Below, piece after piece: positions 51,192-60,352 of a stretch of 64,000 nucleotides of DNA. Under the pieces are notes generated by a model that had not been told where the DNA came from, did no database searches, and saw nothing but the letters and a program-made list of their open reading frames with translations. Position numbers and translations under genes: made by a program. How positions within the stretch are numbered: position 1 is the stretch's first letter; each line of letters opens with the position of its first letter. Source of the stretch: Dongia sedimenti (lineage in GTDB: Bacteria > Pseudomonadota > Alphaproteobacteria > Dongiales > Dongiaceae); NCBI GenBank assembly GCA_030715195.1, contig JAUYVI010000008.1, positions 124,001 to 188,000 on the forward strand. The letters run 5' to 3'.

Positions 51192-52172
51192 TTACCCCGG
51201 ATACCAGACCTTGCGCGGATCGTCGGCCGCGCGCTGGTAGTCGTAAGCGGCGTCGATCAGCTTCGCCAGGTCGTAGTGCGGCCGCCAGTCGAGGAAATCC
51301 TTGGCCTTGGCATTGTCCATCCAGTTCGAATGGTACGCGCTCGGGATCTCGACCGCAGCGAGGCCGCGGGTCTTCTGCAGGTGCCGCGCCACCGCGCCGT
51401 AATCGACCGGCTCGTCCATGCAGATGTTGAACAGCTGCTGCTTGGCGCGCGGATGGTCGAGTGCCGCCAGCATCGCCGAAACGAGATCCGTCACATGCAC
51501 GAAGTTGCGCTTCAGCGGCCGCCCATCCGCGTCGAGCAGCAGCGGCACCGTCCCCGCGGTGGCGTGGCGCTTGGCATCCGCCGCCGGCACCAGGTCCTTC
51601 CAGACCGGGCCGCCGAACACGTCGTCGCCGAAGGACAGCGTGTGCTTGAAATCGTCCTTCTCCATGATCCAGGGCGCGCGGAGGATGCAGCCGTCGATCC
51701 CATACTGGATCCAGTATTGCTGCAGCATCACCTCCTCCAGCACCTTGGAAAGGGCGTAGCAACCGGGATAGGCCATGTGCGGCACGGCTTCGGTGATCGG
51801 CCCGGGATGGCGGTAGAAGAAATGCCCGATCGCGGCGTCGCCGCCGATCAGCATGAACTGCCGCGCGGCCTTGCTCGCGCGGAACGCCTCGAGCAGCCAG
51901 AACAGCCCGCCGACGGCGACGTCCACGACATCCTCCGGCGTTTCCTTGCAGGTCGCGAGATGAACGACATGGGTGACATCGCGCATGGCGGCTTCGGCGA
52001 CCGCGCGATCGGCGATCGAGCCCTTCACCACGGAGAGCCGCGCGTCTTCCGGCAGCGTGCGGTTGTGGCAGAGCGCGCGGATCTTCGCCTGTTTCCAGCG
52101 CGGATCGCCGCGAACGGCGTCGATGAATGTCCGGCCGACTTTGCCGGTCGCCCCGGTCACCAGAATCAACAT
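51192..52172 (-). CDS. NAD-dependent epimerase/dehydratase family protein
   Basis: A 326-aa extended SDR. LVTGATGKVGRTFIDAV is the cofactor loop, VVHLATCKETPEDVVDV the post-Rossmann segment, and YPGCYALSKVLEEVML carries the Y-x3-K pair. NFVHVTDLVSAMLAALDHPR is the usual substrate-domain text. The product cannot be named. The ATG at 52172 (MLILVTG) places the glycine motif at the standard distance from the N-terminus; a GTG/ATG further up adds unconserved residues. It stands alone on its strand, converging on the deaminase gene. Confidence 0.82.
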   Translation of the reverse strand: MLILVTGATGKVGRTFIDAVRGDPRWKQAKIRALCHNRTLPEDARLSVVKGSIADRAVAEAAMRDVTHVVHLATCKETPEDVVDVAVGGLFWLLEAFRASKAARQFMLIGGDAAIGHFFYRHPGPITEAVPHMAYPGCYALSKVLEEVMLQQYWIQYGIDGCILRAPWIMEKDDFKHTLSFGDDVFGGPVWKDLVPAADAKRHATAGTVPLLLDADGRPLKRNFVHVTDLVSAMLAALDHPRAKQQLFNICMDEPVDYGAVARHLQKTRGLAAVEIPSAYHSNWMDNAKAKDFLDWRPHYDLAKLIDAAYDYQRAADDPRKVWYPG

Positions 52173-52339
52173 GGCGCTCCCCTGCTCAACCGCGCGGATC
52201 ATCTTGATCCCGATTGACCCCAGGATGCGACAGATGGCCTTTCCTGACAACGGTCAGGTGATTGACAGCCAGACCTGACAAAAGCCCTGCCTGAGGCCCG
52301 GCCGTGCGGCCGGCGGGTGCAACAGCAGGAAATCAACGC

Positions 52340-52804
52340 ATGCTTTCGGTCCAACACATTCATCCCGTTCTCGTCCATTTCCCGATCGTGTTCTTCATCA
52401 CGCTCGCCGTGGTCGACCTGGTCGCCGCGGCGCGCGGCAGGGTGATCACCGGACGCGGCGCACTCGGCAATCTCTCGGTCGGTCTTGCCCTCGCCGCCGG
52501 CGCCTTTGCGGTCGCCGCCTACTTCTTCGGCGATATGGCCTTGGAGTTCGCCGAGTCCGGCGGCTTCCACAGCGACATCGCCGAGACCCATGAAGGGCTG
52601 GGCGAGACGGTGGCGGTCGCCTTCGCGATCTGGGCGCTGATTCGGCTCGGCCTCTGGTGGCGCGATCTCCGTCTGGCCGGGAGCGGCGCCTTCGTCGTCG
52701 CGCTGGTGGAAGTCGCGGGCGCGGCCCTGGTCGTCGTCACCGCCTATTACGGCGGCCAGCTGGTCTACGATCTCGGCGTCAACGTCGCCCACGCGGCGGG
52801 ATAA
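52340..52804 (+). CDS. DUF2231-type membrane protein
   Basis: A 154-aa protein with four hydrophobic helices. HIHPVLVHFPIVFFITLAVV at the start is the DUF2231 signature (H-P-x-x-V-x-F-P-I), whose His residues may bind haem or metal, and AETHEGLGETVAVAF in the third segment matches the H-x-x-x-G pattern. Function is unknown. The ATG at 52340 follows AGGAAATCAACGC. It converges on the uronate dehydrogenase-like gene, two bases apart. Confidence 0.8.
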   Translation: MLSVQHIHPVLVHFPIVFFITLAVVDLVAAARGRVITGRGALGNLSVGLALAAGAFAVAAYFFGDMALEFAESGGFHSDIAETHEGLGETVAVAFAIWALIRLGLWWRDLRLAGSGAFVVALVEVAGAALVVVTAYYGGQLVYDLGVNVAHAAG

Positions 52805-52806
52805 GA

Positions 52807-53604
52807 TCAGAGCTTTTCGAAGTCGCCGGAGAAATCCGGCGGCACGAAATCCCCGCCCTGGAGTTCGTCGCTCAAGGGATTGCCGCTGACCTTGCCTTCG
52901 ACCTCGGCGGCGAAGATCTCGGCATCGTCCTGCGGATCGTAGCCCAGCCGGTAGGCGTTGCTGTTGTCCCAGAAGCTGCGGGTGTTGCGCGACTGGCCGT
53001 AGACGATCTCGAAGAGATAGTCCGCGGTCAGGCCGACCCGCACCAGCCGCTCGAAATCAGCGAAGGAGAGCCAGGTCGACAGCATGCGCCGGTTGCTCGG
53101 ATTGCCGAAGCAGGAACCGATCCGCATGCAGAACGCCTTGATCCCGTGCTTGTAAGCATAGAGCGAGGCCAGGTCCTCGCCGAACGCCTTGGAAAGGCCG
53201 TAGCGTCCGTCCGGCTTCGGTATCGCCTTGTGGTCGAGCATCGCGGTGCGCCGATACAGCCCGACCACGTGGTTGGAGCTCGCAAAGACGATGCGCTCCA
53301 CCCCGGCCAGCCGCGCGCCTTCCCAGAGATTGATCGCACCCACGATGTTGGGCCCCAGCACTTCCGGCCAGCTCCCCTCCAGCGACCGCCCGCCGAAATG
53401 CAGGATCGCATCGACGCCCGCGCAGAGCCGTTTCGTCGCTTCGGCGTCGGTGAGATCGCATCGCACTACCTCCTCGCCCGCCGCGGCCGGTGCCATCTCT
53501 TCGCGATCGGACAGCCGCAGCACCGGGAAGGATCCGCGCAGGCGCTCGCGCAGGACGCGACCCAGGTTGCCGGCCGCGCCGGTGATCAGGACTCGGTGGT
53601 GCAT
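52807..53604 (-). CDS. Uronate dehydrogenase-like NAD-dependent SDR
   Basis: A 265-aa SDR. VLITGAAGNLGRVLRERL is the NAD loop; ILHFGGRSLEGSWPEVLGPN and IVGAINLWEGARLAGVERIV with FASSNHVVGLY follow the uronate dehydrogenase layout; YGLSKAFGEDLA is the Y-x3-K motif. RIGSCFGNP and MLSTWLSFADFERLV continue the match. Uronate dehydrogenase oxidises galacturonate or glucuronate to the aldaro-lactone. The ATG at 53604 (MHHRVLITG) is standard. No uronate catabolism genes adjoin, so the substrate remains tentative. Confidence 0.78.
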   Translation of the reverse strand: MHHRVLITGAAGNLGRVLRERLRGSFPVLRLSDREEMAPAAAGEEVVRCDLTDAEATKRLCAGVDAILHFGGRSLEGSWPEVLGPNIVGAINLWEGARLAGVERIVFASSNHVVGLYRRTAMLDHKAIPKPDGRYGLSKAFGEDLASLYAYKHGIKAFCMRIGSCFGNPSNRRMLSTWLSFADFERLVRVGLTADYLFEIVYGQSRNTRSFWDNSNAYRLGYDPQDDAEIFAAEVEGKVSGNPLSDELQGGDFVPPDFSGDFEKL

Positions 53605-53740
53605 GTTCCGTCCTTCAGTAACAAGCCGCGTTGCAATTGTAACCATTCAGAAGGTTGGCGTCTTGAGCGATGGGTATGATGGCTCTTGATCGCCGCGCTC
53701 AATCGCCCAAGTAACCAGGACGCCAACACGAGTATGCGTC

Positions 53741-54739
53741 ATGGAGTCTCCCCCGAAGGTCTGCATCTATGGCGCCGGCGCGATCGGCGGCATGATCGGC
53801 ATCAGACTGGCGCTGGCCGGCGCCGAGGTCGGCGTGGTCGCGCGCGGCCAGACGCTGAAAATCATCCAGGCGCATGGCCTGCGCCTCATCGAGGGCGACG
53901 CCACCGTTTTCGCGTCGGTCAGGGCGGTCGCGGAACCGGCGGCACTCGGGCCACAGGACTATGTCATCGTTACCGTGAAGGCGCCGGCGCTGCGCGAGAT
54001 CGCCGCCCGCATCAAGCCGCTGATCGGTCCCGCGACCACCGTGGTGACGGCGATGAACGGCATCCCCTGGTGGTTCTTCCAGAATCATGACGGACCGCTC
54101 GCCGGCCGCAGCCTGACGGCGGTCGATCCCGATGGCAGCATCGCGCGCAACATCCTTTCGGCGCAGACGATCGGCTGCGTGATCTACATGTCGGCGGCGG
54201 TCGAGCGGCCCGGCGTGATCCGGCACGATTTCGGCAACCGCCTGCTGATCGGCGAAAACGACAACCGTGTGACGCCGCGGCTGCAGCGGCTCGGCGCCTG
54301 GCTGCGCCGCGCCGGCTTCGACGGCGTGGAGACCACCGACATCCGCCGCGAGATCTGGCTGAAGCTCTGGGGCAATCTCTCGACCAACCCGATCAGCCTG
54401 CTGACCGAAGCGACGCTCGACCGCATCGTCGGCGATCCTCTGGTCGAGACCTTGGTCCGCCGCATGATGGAGGAAGCGGCCGCGATCGGCGCGGCCATCG
54501 GCGTTCACCCCTCTCTCACCGTCGACGAGATGATTGCCAAGGCGCACAGCTTCGGTGCGATCAAGACCTCGATGCTGCAGGATCTTGAGCGCGGCACGCC
54601 GGTCGAGATCGACGCGCTCCTCACCGTGACCCACGACATCGGCGCCATGGTCAACGTGCCGACGCCGTTCATCGACAGCGTGCTCGGCCTGGCCCGGTTG
54701 CGCGCCGCCGAGCACGGGCTGATGGACCGCGTGGCCTGA
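53741..54739 (+). CDS. panE: Ketopantoate reductase (PanE/ApbA) family protein
   Basis: A 332-aa NADPH-dependent reductase. VCIYGAGAIGGMIGIRLALA is the N-terminal cofactor loop, YVIVTVKAPALREIA the K-x-A/P loop, TAMNGIPWW the N-G motif, and EIWLKLWGNLSTNPISLLTE carries the catalytic Lys and the Asn/Ser substrate contacts. The family includes true 2-dehydropantoate 2-reductase and paralogues acting on other 2-oxoacids. Several genomes carry more than one, so the pantothenate role is likely but not certain. Start: ATG at 53741. Confidence 0.82.
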   Translation: MESPPKVCIYGAGAIGGMIGIRLALAGAEVGVVARGQTLKIIQAHGLRLIEGDATVFASVRAVAEPAALGPQDYVIVTVKAPALREIAARIKPLIGPATTVVTAMNGIPWWFFQNHDGPLAGRSLTAVDPDGSIARNILSAQTIGCVIYMSAAVERPGVIRHDFGNRLLIGENDNRVTPRLQRLGAWLRRAGFDGVETTDIRREIWLKLWGNLSTNPISLLTEATLDRIVGDPLVETLVRRMMEEAAAIGAAIGVHPSLTVDEMIAKAHSFGAIKTSMLQDLERGTPVEIDALLTVTHDIGAMVNVPTPFIDSVLGLARLRAAEHGLMDRVA

Positions 54740-54746
54740 AAAGCAA

Positions 54747-54771
54747 AAGGCCGGCACCAGGTGCCGGCCTT
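54747..54771. terminator. Bidirectional terminator-like hairpin between panE and rpsD
   Basis: AAGGCCGGCACC-A-GGTGCCGGCCTT is a 12-bp perfect stem between two convergent genes (stop at 54739; rpsD stop at 54800 on the other strand). Read leftwards it is followed by TTTTGCTTTTC, a good T-run for rpsD; rightwards the run is only CTTCG. Confidence 0.78.
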
Positions 54772-54799
54772 CGCATGCGAAGGGCGATGATCCGATCGA

Positions 54800-55420
54800 T
54801 CAGCGCGAATAGAACTCGACCACCAGATGCGGTTCCATGCTCACCGGATAGGGAATGTCGGTGAGCTGCGGCACGCGCACGAAAGTGGCGGACATCTTCT
54901 TGTGGTCGGCGGAAATGTACTGCGGCACGTCGCGCTCGTTGGACTGCACGGCGGTCAGCACCAAAGCGAGATCGCGCGATTTCTCGCGCACCTCGACGAC
55001 ATCGCCTTCCTTCACCTGGTAGGAGCCGATGTTGACGCGCTTGCCGTTGACCTTCACATGGCCGTGGTTGACGAACTGGCGCGCGGCGAACACGGTCGGC
55101 ACGAACTTGGCGCGATAGACCACGGTCTCCAGGCGGCGTTCGAGCAGGCCGACCAGGTTCTCGGAGGTGTCACCGCGACGGCGCGACGCTTCTTGATACA
55201 GGCCGCGGAACTGGCGCTCGCCGATCGAGCCGTAATAGCCCTTCAGCTTCTGCTTCGCCATCAGCTGGATGCCGAAATCGGTCGGCTTCTTGCGGCGCTG
55301 GCCGTGCTGGCCCGGGCCGTAATCGCGGTTATTGTTGACGGGGCTCTTGGCGCGGCCCCAGAGGTTGACGCCGAGGCGGCGGTCGATCTTGTGCTTGGAT
55401 TCAGGACGCTTGTCGGACAT
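54800..55420 (-). CDS. rpsD: 30S ribosomal protein S4
   Basis: A 206-aa S4. It opens with [20 protein letters not shown], then [20 protein letters not shown] and the S4 RNA-binding domain with [20 protein letters not shown] and [21 protein letters not shown]4 nucleates 30S assembly by binding 16S rRNA. In many alphaproteobacteria rpsD stands alone as here, outside the large ribosomal operon. A terminator hairpin follows at 54747-54771. Confidence 0.97.
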   Translation of the reverse strand: MSDKRPESKHKIDRRLGVNLWGRAKSPVNNNRDYGPGQHGQRRKKPTDFGIQLMAKQKLKGYYGSIGERQFRGLYQEASRRRGDTSENLVGLLERRLETVVYRAKFVPTVFAARQFVNHGHVKVNGKRVNIGSYQVKEGDVVEVREKSRDLALVLTAVQSNERDVPQYISADHKKMSATFVRVPQLTDIPYPVSMEPHLVVEFYSR

Positions 55421-55592
55421 GCGGAAAGCCTTCTCTCGCTTGCTTGTTCACGATGTTGTTCATGTCCCGGCTGTCCGGCCCGCTGTACCGCGGCGGCTGG
55501 ATCGGCTTTAGACCTATCCGGCTCGGGAGCGGGCGGATCATAGCGGCCAAAGTCGGTAAGTCAAGCGCGGCAGAGCAGCCTAAGTATCTGGT

Positions 55593-56342
55593 TTATTGGC
55601 GTTTTTTCTCCCGCAGCGTGGTCAGTTCCTTGACCACGCCGTGGAGGGTCCGGATTTCCTGCTCGGTCAGCTCGGCCCGGCCCCACAGGTTCCGGAGGTT
55701 CCGGATCATGTTCGGCCGCGCCTCCTCGTTGCGCAGGAAGCCGCAATCGTCGAGCGCCTTCTCGAAATGCGCAAAGAAGCCGTAGAGCTGCTCCTTGGTC
55801 GCGGGCTCGGCGCCATGGGTCTCCAGCACGCGCGGCGGCGTGCTGTCGCCGGCCTGGTACCACTCGTAGCCGAGCAGCAGCACCGCCTGCGCGAGGTTCA
55901 AGGAGGTGAACTCCGGATTGAGCGGCACGGTGACGACCGCGTCGGCCAGCGCGATGTCGTCCTTCTCGAGCCCGGTGCGCTCCCGTCCGAACAGGATGCC
56001 GACCTTTCGGCCCGCCCTGCCCGCCTCCACCGCCGTCTCGCCCAGCGCACGCGGGGTGAGGATCGGCTTCACCATCTTCCGCTCGCGGGCGGTGGTCGCA
56101 TAGACCATGTTGAGATCGGCGACCGCCGCTTCGGTGCTGTCGAAGATCTTGACTGGCGGCATGATCTCCAGCGCGCCGACCGAGGCGGCGCTCGCGCGCT
56201 CGCTCGGAAAGGGATCGCGCGGATTGACCAGGCGAAGATCGGTGAGCCCGCAATTCAGCATGGCGCGCGCCGCCGTGCCGATATTTTCGGCGAGCTGCGG
56301 CTCCACCAGGATCACCGCCGGCGGTATGCCGCGATCGCTCAT
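55593..56342 (-). CDS. trmJ: tRNA (cytidine/uridine-2'-O-)-methyltransferase TrmJ (TrmH family, group 1)
   Basis: A 249-aa SPOUT methyltransferase. PAVILVEPQLAENIGTAARA is the N-terminal N-I-G-x-x-x-R motif, GILFGRERTGLEKDDIALAD the knot motif 2, and TVPLNPEFTSLNLAQAVLLL motif 3 with the P-x-x-P/S-L-N-x-x-x-A-v signature. TrmJ methylates the ribose of nucleotide 32 of several tRNAs. The ATG overlaps the cimA stop by four bases (ATGA). Confidence 0.9.
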   Translation of the reverse strand: MSDRGIPPAVILVEPQLAENIGTAARAMLNCGLTDLRLVNPRDPFPSERASAASVGALEIMPPVKIFDSTEAAVADLNMVYATTARERKMVKPILTPRALGETAVEAGRAGRKVGILFGRERTGLEKDDIALADAVVTVPLNPEFTSLNLAQAVLLLGYEWYQAGDSTPPRVLETHGAEPATKEQLYGFFAHFEKALDDCGFLRNEEARPNMIRNLRNLWGRAELTEQEIRTLHGVVKELTTLREKKRQ

Positions 56343-57943
56343 CGGGTGGCGGGTGCCTGCGACAGCTTCATCAGCTTCCAGGTGAGCGCGTCGTTCAAGG
56401 CCTCGTAGGAAGCGTCGATGATGTTGGGCGAGACGCCGACCGTGCTCCAGCGTTCGCCGCTGGCATCGGCGCTTTCGATCATCACGCGGGTGATCGCCTC
56501 GGTGCCGGCCTGGGGCGTCAGGATGCGGACCTTGAAGTCCACGAGACGCATATCGGCGAGGCCCGGATAGAGCGGCGTCAGCGCCTTGCGCAGCGCCGTG
56601 TCGAGCGCGTTCACCGGGCCGTTGCCGGTCGCGACCGTCATCATATGCTCGCCATGGACGTCGAGCGTCACCGTCGCCTCGGATTCGGTGACCAGGTCGC
56701 CGCGCATGTTCCAGCGCCGCTCGTCCATCACCCGGAAGCGCGCCAGCTTGAAGTAATCCGGCACGCTGCCGAGGCCGCGCCGGGCCAGCAATTCGAAGCT
56801 GGCTTCCGCGCCGTCATAGGCGTAGCCGTCGTACTCGCGCAGCTTCACGGTCTCCACCAGGGCCGCGACCTTGGGATCGTCGGCATCGATCTCAAGCCCG
56901 ATCTCGCGGAAGCGCGCCAGGATATTGGCGCGGCCCGACTGGTCGGAGACCACGATGTGGCGGCGGTTGCCGACCAGGGTCGGCTCGATGTGCTCGTAGG
57001 TCTTCGGATCCTTCTCGACCGCGGAGACGTGCAGGCCGCCTTTGTGGGCGAAGGCGGATTCGCCGACATAGGCGGCGCTGCGCGACGGCGCGCGGTTCAG
57101 CCGCTCGTCCAGCAGCCGCGAGAGATGCGTGATCTGCTTCAGGTCGTTGTCGTCGAGGCCAGTCTTGAAGTCGGTCTTCAGCATCAGCGACGGGATCAGC
57201 GAGACCAGGTTCGCATTGCCGCAGCGCTCGCCCAACCCGTTCAAGGTACCCTGCACCTGGCGCACCCCGGCGCGCACCGCGGCCAGGGAATTGGCGACCG
57301 CGTTCTCGGTGTCGTTGTGGCAATGGATGCCGAGATGGCTGCCGGGAATCCGCGCCGTCACCTCGCCGACGATGCGCTCGATCTCGTGCGGCAGGGTGCC
57401 TCCATTGGTGTCGCAGAGCACGACCCAGCGCGCACCCGCCTTGTAGGCCGCCTCGGCGCATTCCAGCGCATAGGCCGGGTTGTTCTTGTAGCCGTCGAAG
57501 AAATGCTCTGAGTCGAACATGACCTCCGCGACGCGCTCCTTCGCATGCGCCACGCTCTCGGCGATCATCGCGACGTTCTCGGCGCGCGGGATGCCGAGCG
57601 CCACATCGACATGGAAGTCCCAGGACTTTCCCACCATGCAGACCGCATGGGTCTTCGCATTCAGCAGTGCCGAGAGGCCGGGATCGTTGGCGGCGCTGCG
57701 GCCGGGGCGGCGAGTCATGCCAAAGGCGACGAACTTGGCACGGCGGAATCGCGGCGGATTGCCGAAGAACGCATCGTCGGTCGGGTTGGCACCGGGCCAG
57801 CCGCCTTCGATGTAATCGACACCCAGCCGATCCAGCGCTTCGGCCAGCGCCTGCTTGTCGCCGACATTGAAGTCGACGCCCTGCGTCTGCGCACCATCGC
57901 GCAAGGTCGTGTCGAACAGATAAACGCGTTTGTCGTCAGACAT
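56339..57943 (-). CDS. cimA: Citramalate synthase
   Basis: A 534-aa DRE-TIM metallolyase. YLFDTTLRDGAQTQGVDFNV gives the catalytic R-D and the metal Asp, GGWPGANPTDDAFF the substrate region, and HCHNDTENAVANSLAAVRAG with GTLNGLGERCGNANL the H-x-H and G-x-G-E-R-x-G-N motifs. The C-terminal ~130 residues form the LeuA-type regulatory domain. Length and motifs fit citramalate synthase (pyruvate plus acetyl-CoA, the threonine-independent isoleucine route) rather than 2-isopropylmalate synthase. trmJ follows with a four-base overlap. Confidence 0.9.
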   Translation of the reverse strand: MSDDKRVYLFDTTLRDGAQTQGVDFNVGDKQALAEALDRLGVDYIEGGWPGANPTDDAFFGNPPRFRRAKFVAFGMTRRPGRSAANDPGLSALLNAKTHAVCMVGKSWDFHVDVALGIPRAENVAMIAESVAHAKERVAEVMFDSEHFFDGYKNNPAYALECAEAAYKAGARWVVLCDTNGGTLPHEIERIVGEVTARIPGSHLGIHCHNDTENAVANSLAAVRAGVRQVQGTLNGLGERCGNANLVSLIPSLMLKTDFKTGLDDNDLKQITHLSRLLDERLNRAPSRSAAYVGESAFAHKGGLHVSAVEKDPKTYEHIEPTLVGNRRHIVVSDQSGRANILARFREIGLEIDADDPKVAALVETVKLREYDGYAYDGAEASFELLARRGLGSVPDYFKLARFRVMDERRWNMRGDLVTESEATVTLDVHGEHMMTVATGNGPVNALDTALRKALTPLYPGLADMRLVDFKVRILTPQAGTEAITRVMIESADASGERWSTVGVSPNIIDASYEALNDALTWKLMKLSQAPATR

Positions 57944-58037
57944 CTGGTTCTTTGCAAAAAGCGGGTATCGAGATTGACCCGGGATTCAGCATATGGAACC
58001 CTGGGGGTCAAGCAGAGCCCCCAACAATAAGCCCCAA

Positions 58038-58667
58038 ATGCCTGATTTCGCGAATCTTCTGCCCTTCCTCGCGGCCGCTCTGGCGCTGAACCTGACCCCG
58101 GGCGCCGACATGACCTATGTCATCGCCCGCTCGGCAACCCAGGGCCGCTCGGCCGGCATCGCCGCCAGCTTCGGCGTGGCGGCGGGTTCGTTCGGCCACA
58201 GCCTGCTGGCCGCCTTCGGCGTGGCGGCGCTGGTGGCGCAGTCGGAAGCCGCCTTCGTCACGATCAAGGTCGGCGGCGCGGTCTACCTGCTCTACCTCGC
58301 CTGGAAGGCGATCCGGGCCAGCGCCAATGCCGTGGCGCTCCAGGAACTGCCTCCGGTCAGCACCAGCCGGGTGTTCGCCGAAGGCGCGCTCACCAATCTG
58401 CTCAATCCGAAGGTGGCGCTGTTCATCCTGGCCTTCCTGCCGCAATTCGTCGATCCGGCGCGCGGCTCGGTCGTGGTGCAGATCCTGGTGCTCGGCTTGA
58501 TCTTCAACATCGGCGGCACCACGGTGAACTGCATTGTCGCGGTCTCGGCCGGCGCCGCGGCCGGCATGCTGCGCGGCTCCGCGCGGTTCAGCCGCTGGCT
58601 CAACCGCCTCACCGCTCTGGTCTTCGTGGGGCTCGCCTTGCGCCTCGCCTTCGCCGAGCGGCGCTGA
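58038..58667 (+). CDS. LysE-family translocator
   Basis: A 209-aa membrane protein with six helices. LNLTPGADMTYVIARSATQG is the LysE/RhtB signature (P-G-P/A-x), followed by ASFGVAAGSFGHSLLAAFGV and FAEGALTNLLNPKVALFILA (N-P-K). The family exports amino acids or homoserine lactones; the substrate is not readable. The ATG at 58038 is preferred over a start 45 bases upstream because the first helix follows directly. Stop overlaps closely with the next gene's TTG start. Confidence 0.87.
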   Translation: MPDFANLLPFLAAALALNLTPGADMTYVIARSATQGRSAGIAASFGVAAGSFGHSLLAAFGVAALVAQSEAAFVTIKVGGAVYLLYLAWKAIRASANAVALQELPPVSTSRVFAEGALTNLLNPKVALFILAFLPQFVDPARGSVVVQILVLGLIFNIGGTTVNCIVAVSAGAAAGMLRGSARFSRWLNRLTALVFVGLALRLAFAERR

Positions 58668-58669
58668 TT

Positions 58670-59770
58670 TTGCAAGTTGTCGTGATCGGCGCGGGTGCGG
58701 CCGGCATGGTGGCCGCGCTGCGCCTTTCCGAGAAGGGCTGCGACGTCACCCTGATCGAGCAGGGCGAGATCCCGAATCCGCGCGCCGCCTCCTTCGACCA
58801 GCATCGAATCATCCGCCACCTCTATCCCGGGCAGGATGCCTATGCGCGGCTGGTGGACCATGCCTTCGCCGCCTGGGACCGGCTGTGGGCACGGCTGGGG
58901 CGTAAGCATCTCGCCGAGACCGGCATCCTCGCGATCTCCAACGATTCCGGCGACTGGACCGATCGCGGCCGGGCCGGCCTCGACCGGCTCGGCATCCCCT
59001 ATCGGGTGATGGAGGTGGCGGAGCTCCGCGACCGGCTGCCGCAGTTCCAGTTCACCGACCGCGCCGCCGGCATCTTCACCGAACGTGGCGGCGCTCTCTT
59101 CCCCGACCGCATCGCCGTCGACCTGGTCGAAGCGCTGCGCCAGAGCGGCGTCGCCCTGGTGCCGCGGGAAAAGGTCGTCGCCATCGATGCCGGCACCGGC
59201 CGGGTCGCGACCGAGAGCGGCGCGGTGTTCCTGGCCGACCGCGTGGTCTATTCCGGCGGCGCCTGGGCCTCGCATCTTTTCCCCGATTTCGCCGCGGCGC
59301 TCACCACCTACCGCCAGGCGATCCTCTATGTGGCCGCGCCAGCGAAATGGGCTGCGGCCTGGGCCGAGACACCGGTGATCGTCGATCTCGGCGGCGAGAG
59401 CGGCTGCTATGTCCTGCCGCCGGTCGATGGCAGCGATCTGAAGATCTGCGCGCCCGACCACCGCCGTCGCGGCGACCCGGAACTGCACGCCGCACTCGAT
59501 GAGAATGAGGACCAGGCGATCCGCGCCTATTTCCGCTACGCCCTGCCCGACGTCACCGATTACCGCACGCTCTACATGAAGACCTGCTTCTACACGATCG
59601 CGCCGGACGACCGGTTCCAGCTGCAGCGCCGCGAGCGCCTGATCCTGTTCAGCGGCTGCTCCGGCCATGGCTACAAGTTCGCGGCCTTGAACGGCGAAAA
59701 GCTGGCGCAGGTGGTTTTGGGTGAGGCTGATTTCGAAGCGACCGCGAAACTGCTGGGCGGCTATGAGTAG
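58670..59770 (+). CDS. FAD-dependent oxidoreductase (DAO / sarcosine oxidase-like)
   Basis: A 366-aa flavoprotein. VVVIGAGAAGMVAALRLSEK is the FAD loop at 3-22 with the acidic residue in LIEQG. SFDQHRIIRHLYPG resembles the S-S-x-x-H/R-R segment of monomeric sarcosine oxidases that attaches FAD, and the C-terminal LILFSGCSGHGYKFA is the G-x-S-G-H-G-F/Y-K motif of that family. It probably oxidises a secondary amine or amino acid. The start appears to be TTG at 58670, two bases after the LysE stop; no ATG lies before the glycine motif. Confidence 0.82.
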   Translation: MQVVVIGAGAAGMVAALRLSEKGCDVTLIEQGEIPNPRAASFDQHRIIRHLYPGQDAYARLVDHAFAAWDRLWARLGRKHLAETGILAISNDSGDWTDRGRAGLDRLGIPYRVMEVAELRDRLPQFQFTDRAAGIFTERGGALFPDRIAVDLVEALRQSGVALVPREKVVAIDAGTGRVATESGAVFLADRVVYSGGAWASHLFPDFAAALTTYRQAILYVAAPAKWAAAWAETPVIVDLGGESGCYVLPPVDGSDLKICAPDHRRRGDPELHAALDENEDQAIRAYFRYALPDVTDYRTLYMKTCFYTIAPDDRFQLQRRERLILFSGCSGHGYKFAALNGEKLAQVVLGEADFEATAKLLGGYE

Positions 59771-60072
59771 GATTCGCCGAACCAGCGCGGACGGCGACGG
59801 GCAGCCCAGTTGATCAGGCGATAGACGCCGCGCCGCAGCGGGCCGATATCCTGCGCCATCAGGACCACGCCCAGCGGTACCATCCAGAACCCCAGCACCG
59901 GCAGGATGCCGAGGAAGCCGCCGCAGAACAGCAGGAGGCCGAGCGGCACGCGCAGCCACAGCCGCTTGGGGTCGCGGAGCCAGCGGACGAAGGTCGCCAT
60001 GCGGCGCGGGAGTTTCGCGATCAGGCCGCTCAGGCGGCTTTCCGCGAGGTCTTGGTCATGTTGCTTCAGCAT
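59761..60072 (-). CDS. Small membrane protein, hypothetical
   Basis: A 103-aa protein. A basic N-terminal segment (KLPRRMATFVRWLRDPKR) leads into two hydrophobic stretches, VPLGLLLFCGGFLGILPVLG and FWMVPLGVVLMAQDI, then a basic end (RRGVYRLINWAARRRPRWFG). Similar short proteins with LPVLGFWMxPLG text are common in alphaproteobacteria, but the role is unknown. The ATG at 60072 (MLKQHDQD) is preferred over 60147, which would add Gly-rich residues. Its stop overlaps the convergent flavoprotein gene by ten bases. Confidence 0.6.
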   Translation of the reverse strand: MLKQHDQDLAESRLSGLIAKLPRRMATFVRWLRDPKRLWLRVPLGLLLFCGGFLGILPVLGFWMVPLGVVLMAQDIGPLRRGVYRLINWAARRRPRWFGESYS

Positions 60073-60215
60073 CACCTCTGAACCCGGCGGTGCCACGTCC
60101 GTTCCGACGTTGCCTTTACCGCCGCCACCCGTCTGCAGAGCCGCCAAGGCAGGGTAAATATTTGAATCGTTTAGTAAAATTACCCCTCAGGGTATGAAGC
60201 GCGATTCTTCGCCTC

Positions 60216-60231
60216 GTAAAGGTCCGGTAAA
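60216..60231 (-). repeat. Dispersed copy of a piece of the 49.5-50.1 kb repeat
   Basis: Read on the reverse strand, TTTACCGGACCTTTAC is identical over 16 bases to 49755-49770, and the text around it (GCCAACC before, GAGGCGAAGAATC after) is loosely similar. The surrounding 60148-60352 has no gene. Confidence 0.45.
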
Positions 60232-60352
60232 GGTTGGCGCCACGCGCGTTGCGCCGTCGTCCGAAGGAAACCGAATAATTGTACCCGTTCTGTTCTTTAG
60301 GCGCAAGTGACCAGATTGGCGCGGGGTTCAGCACGATACCTTCAGATCGCGA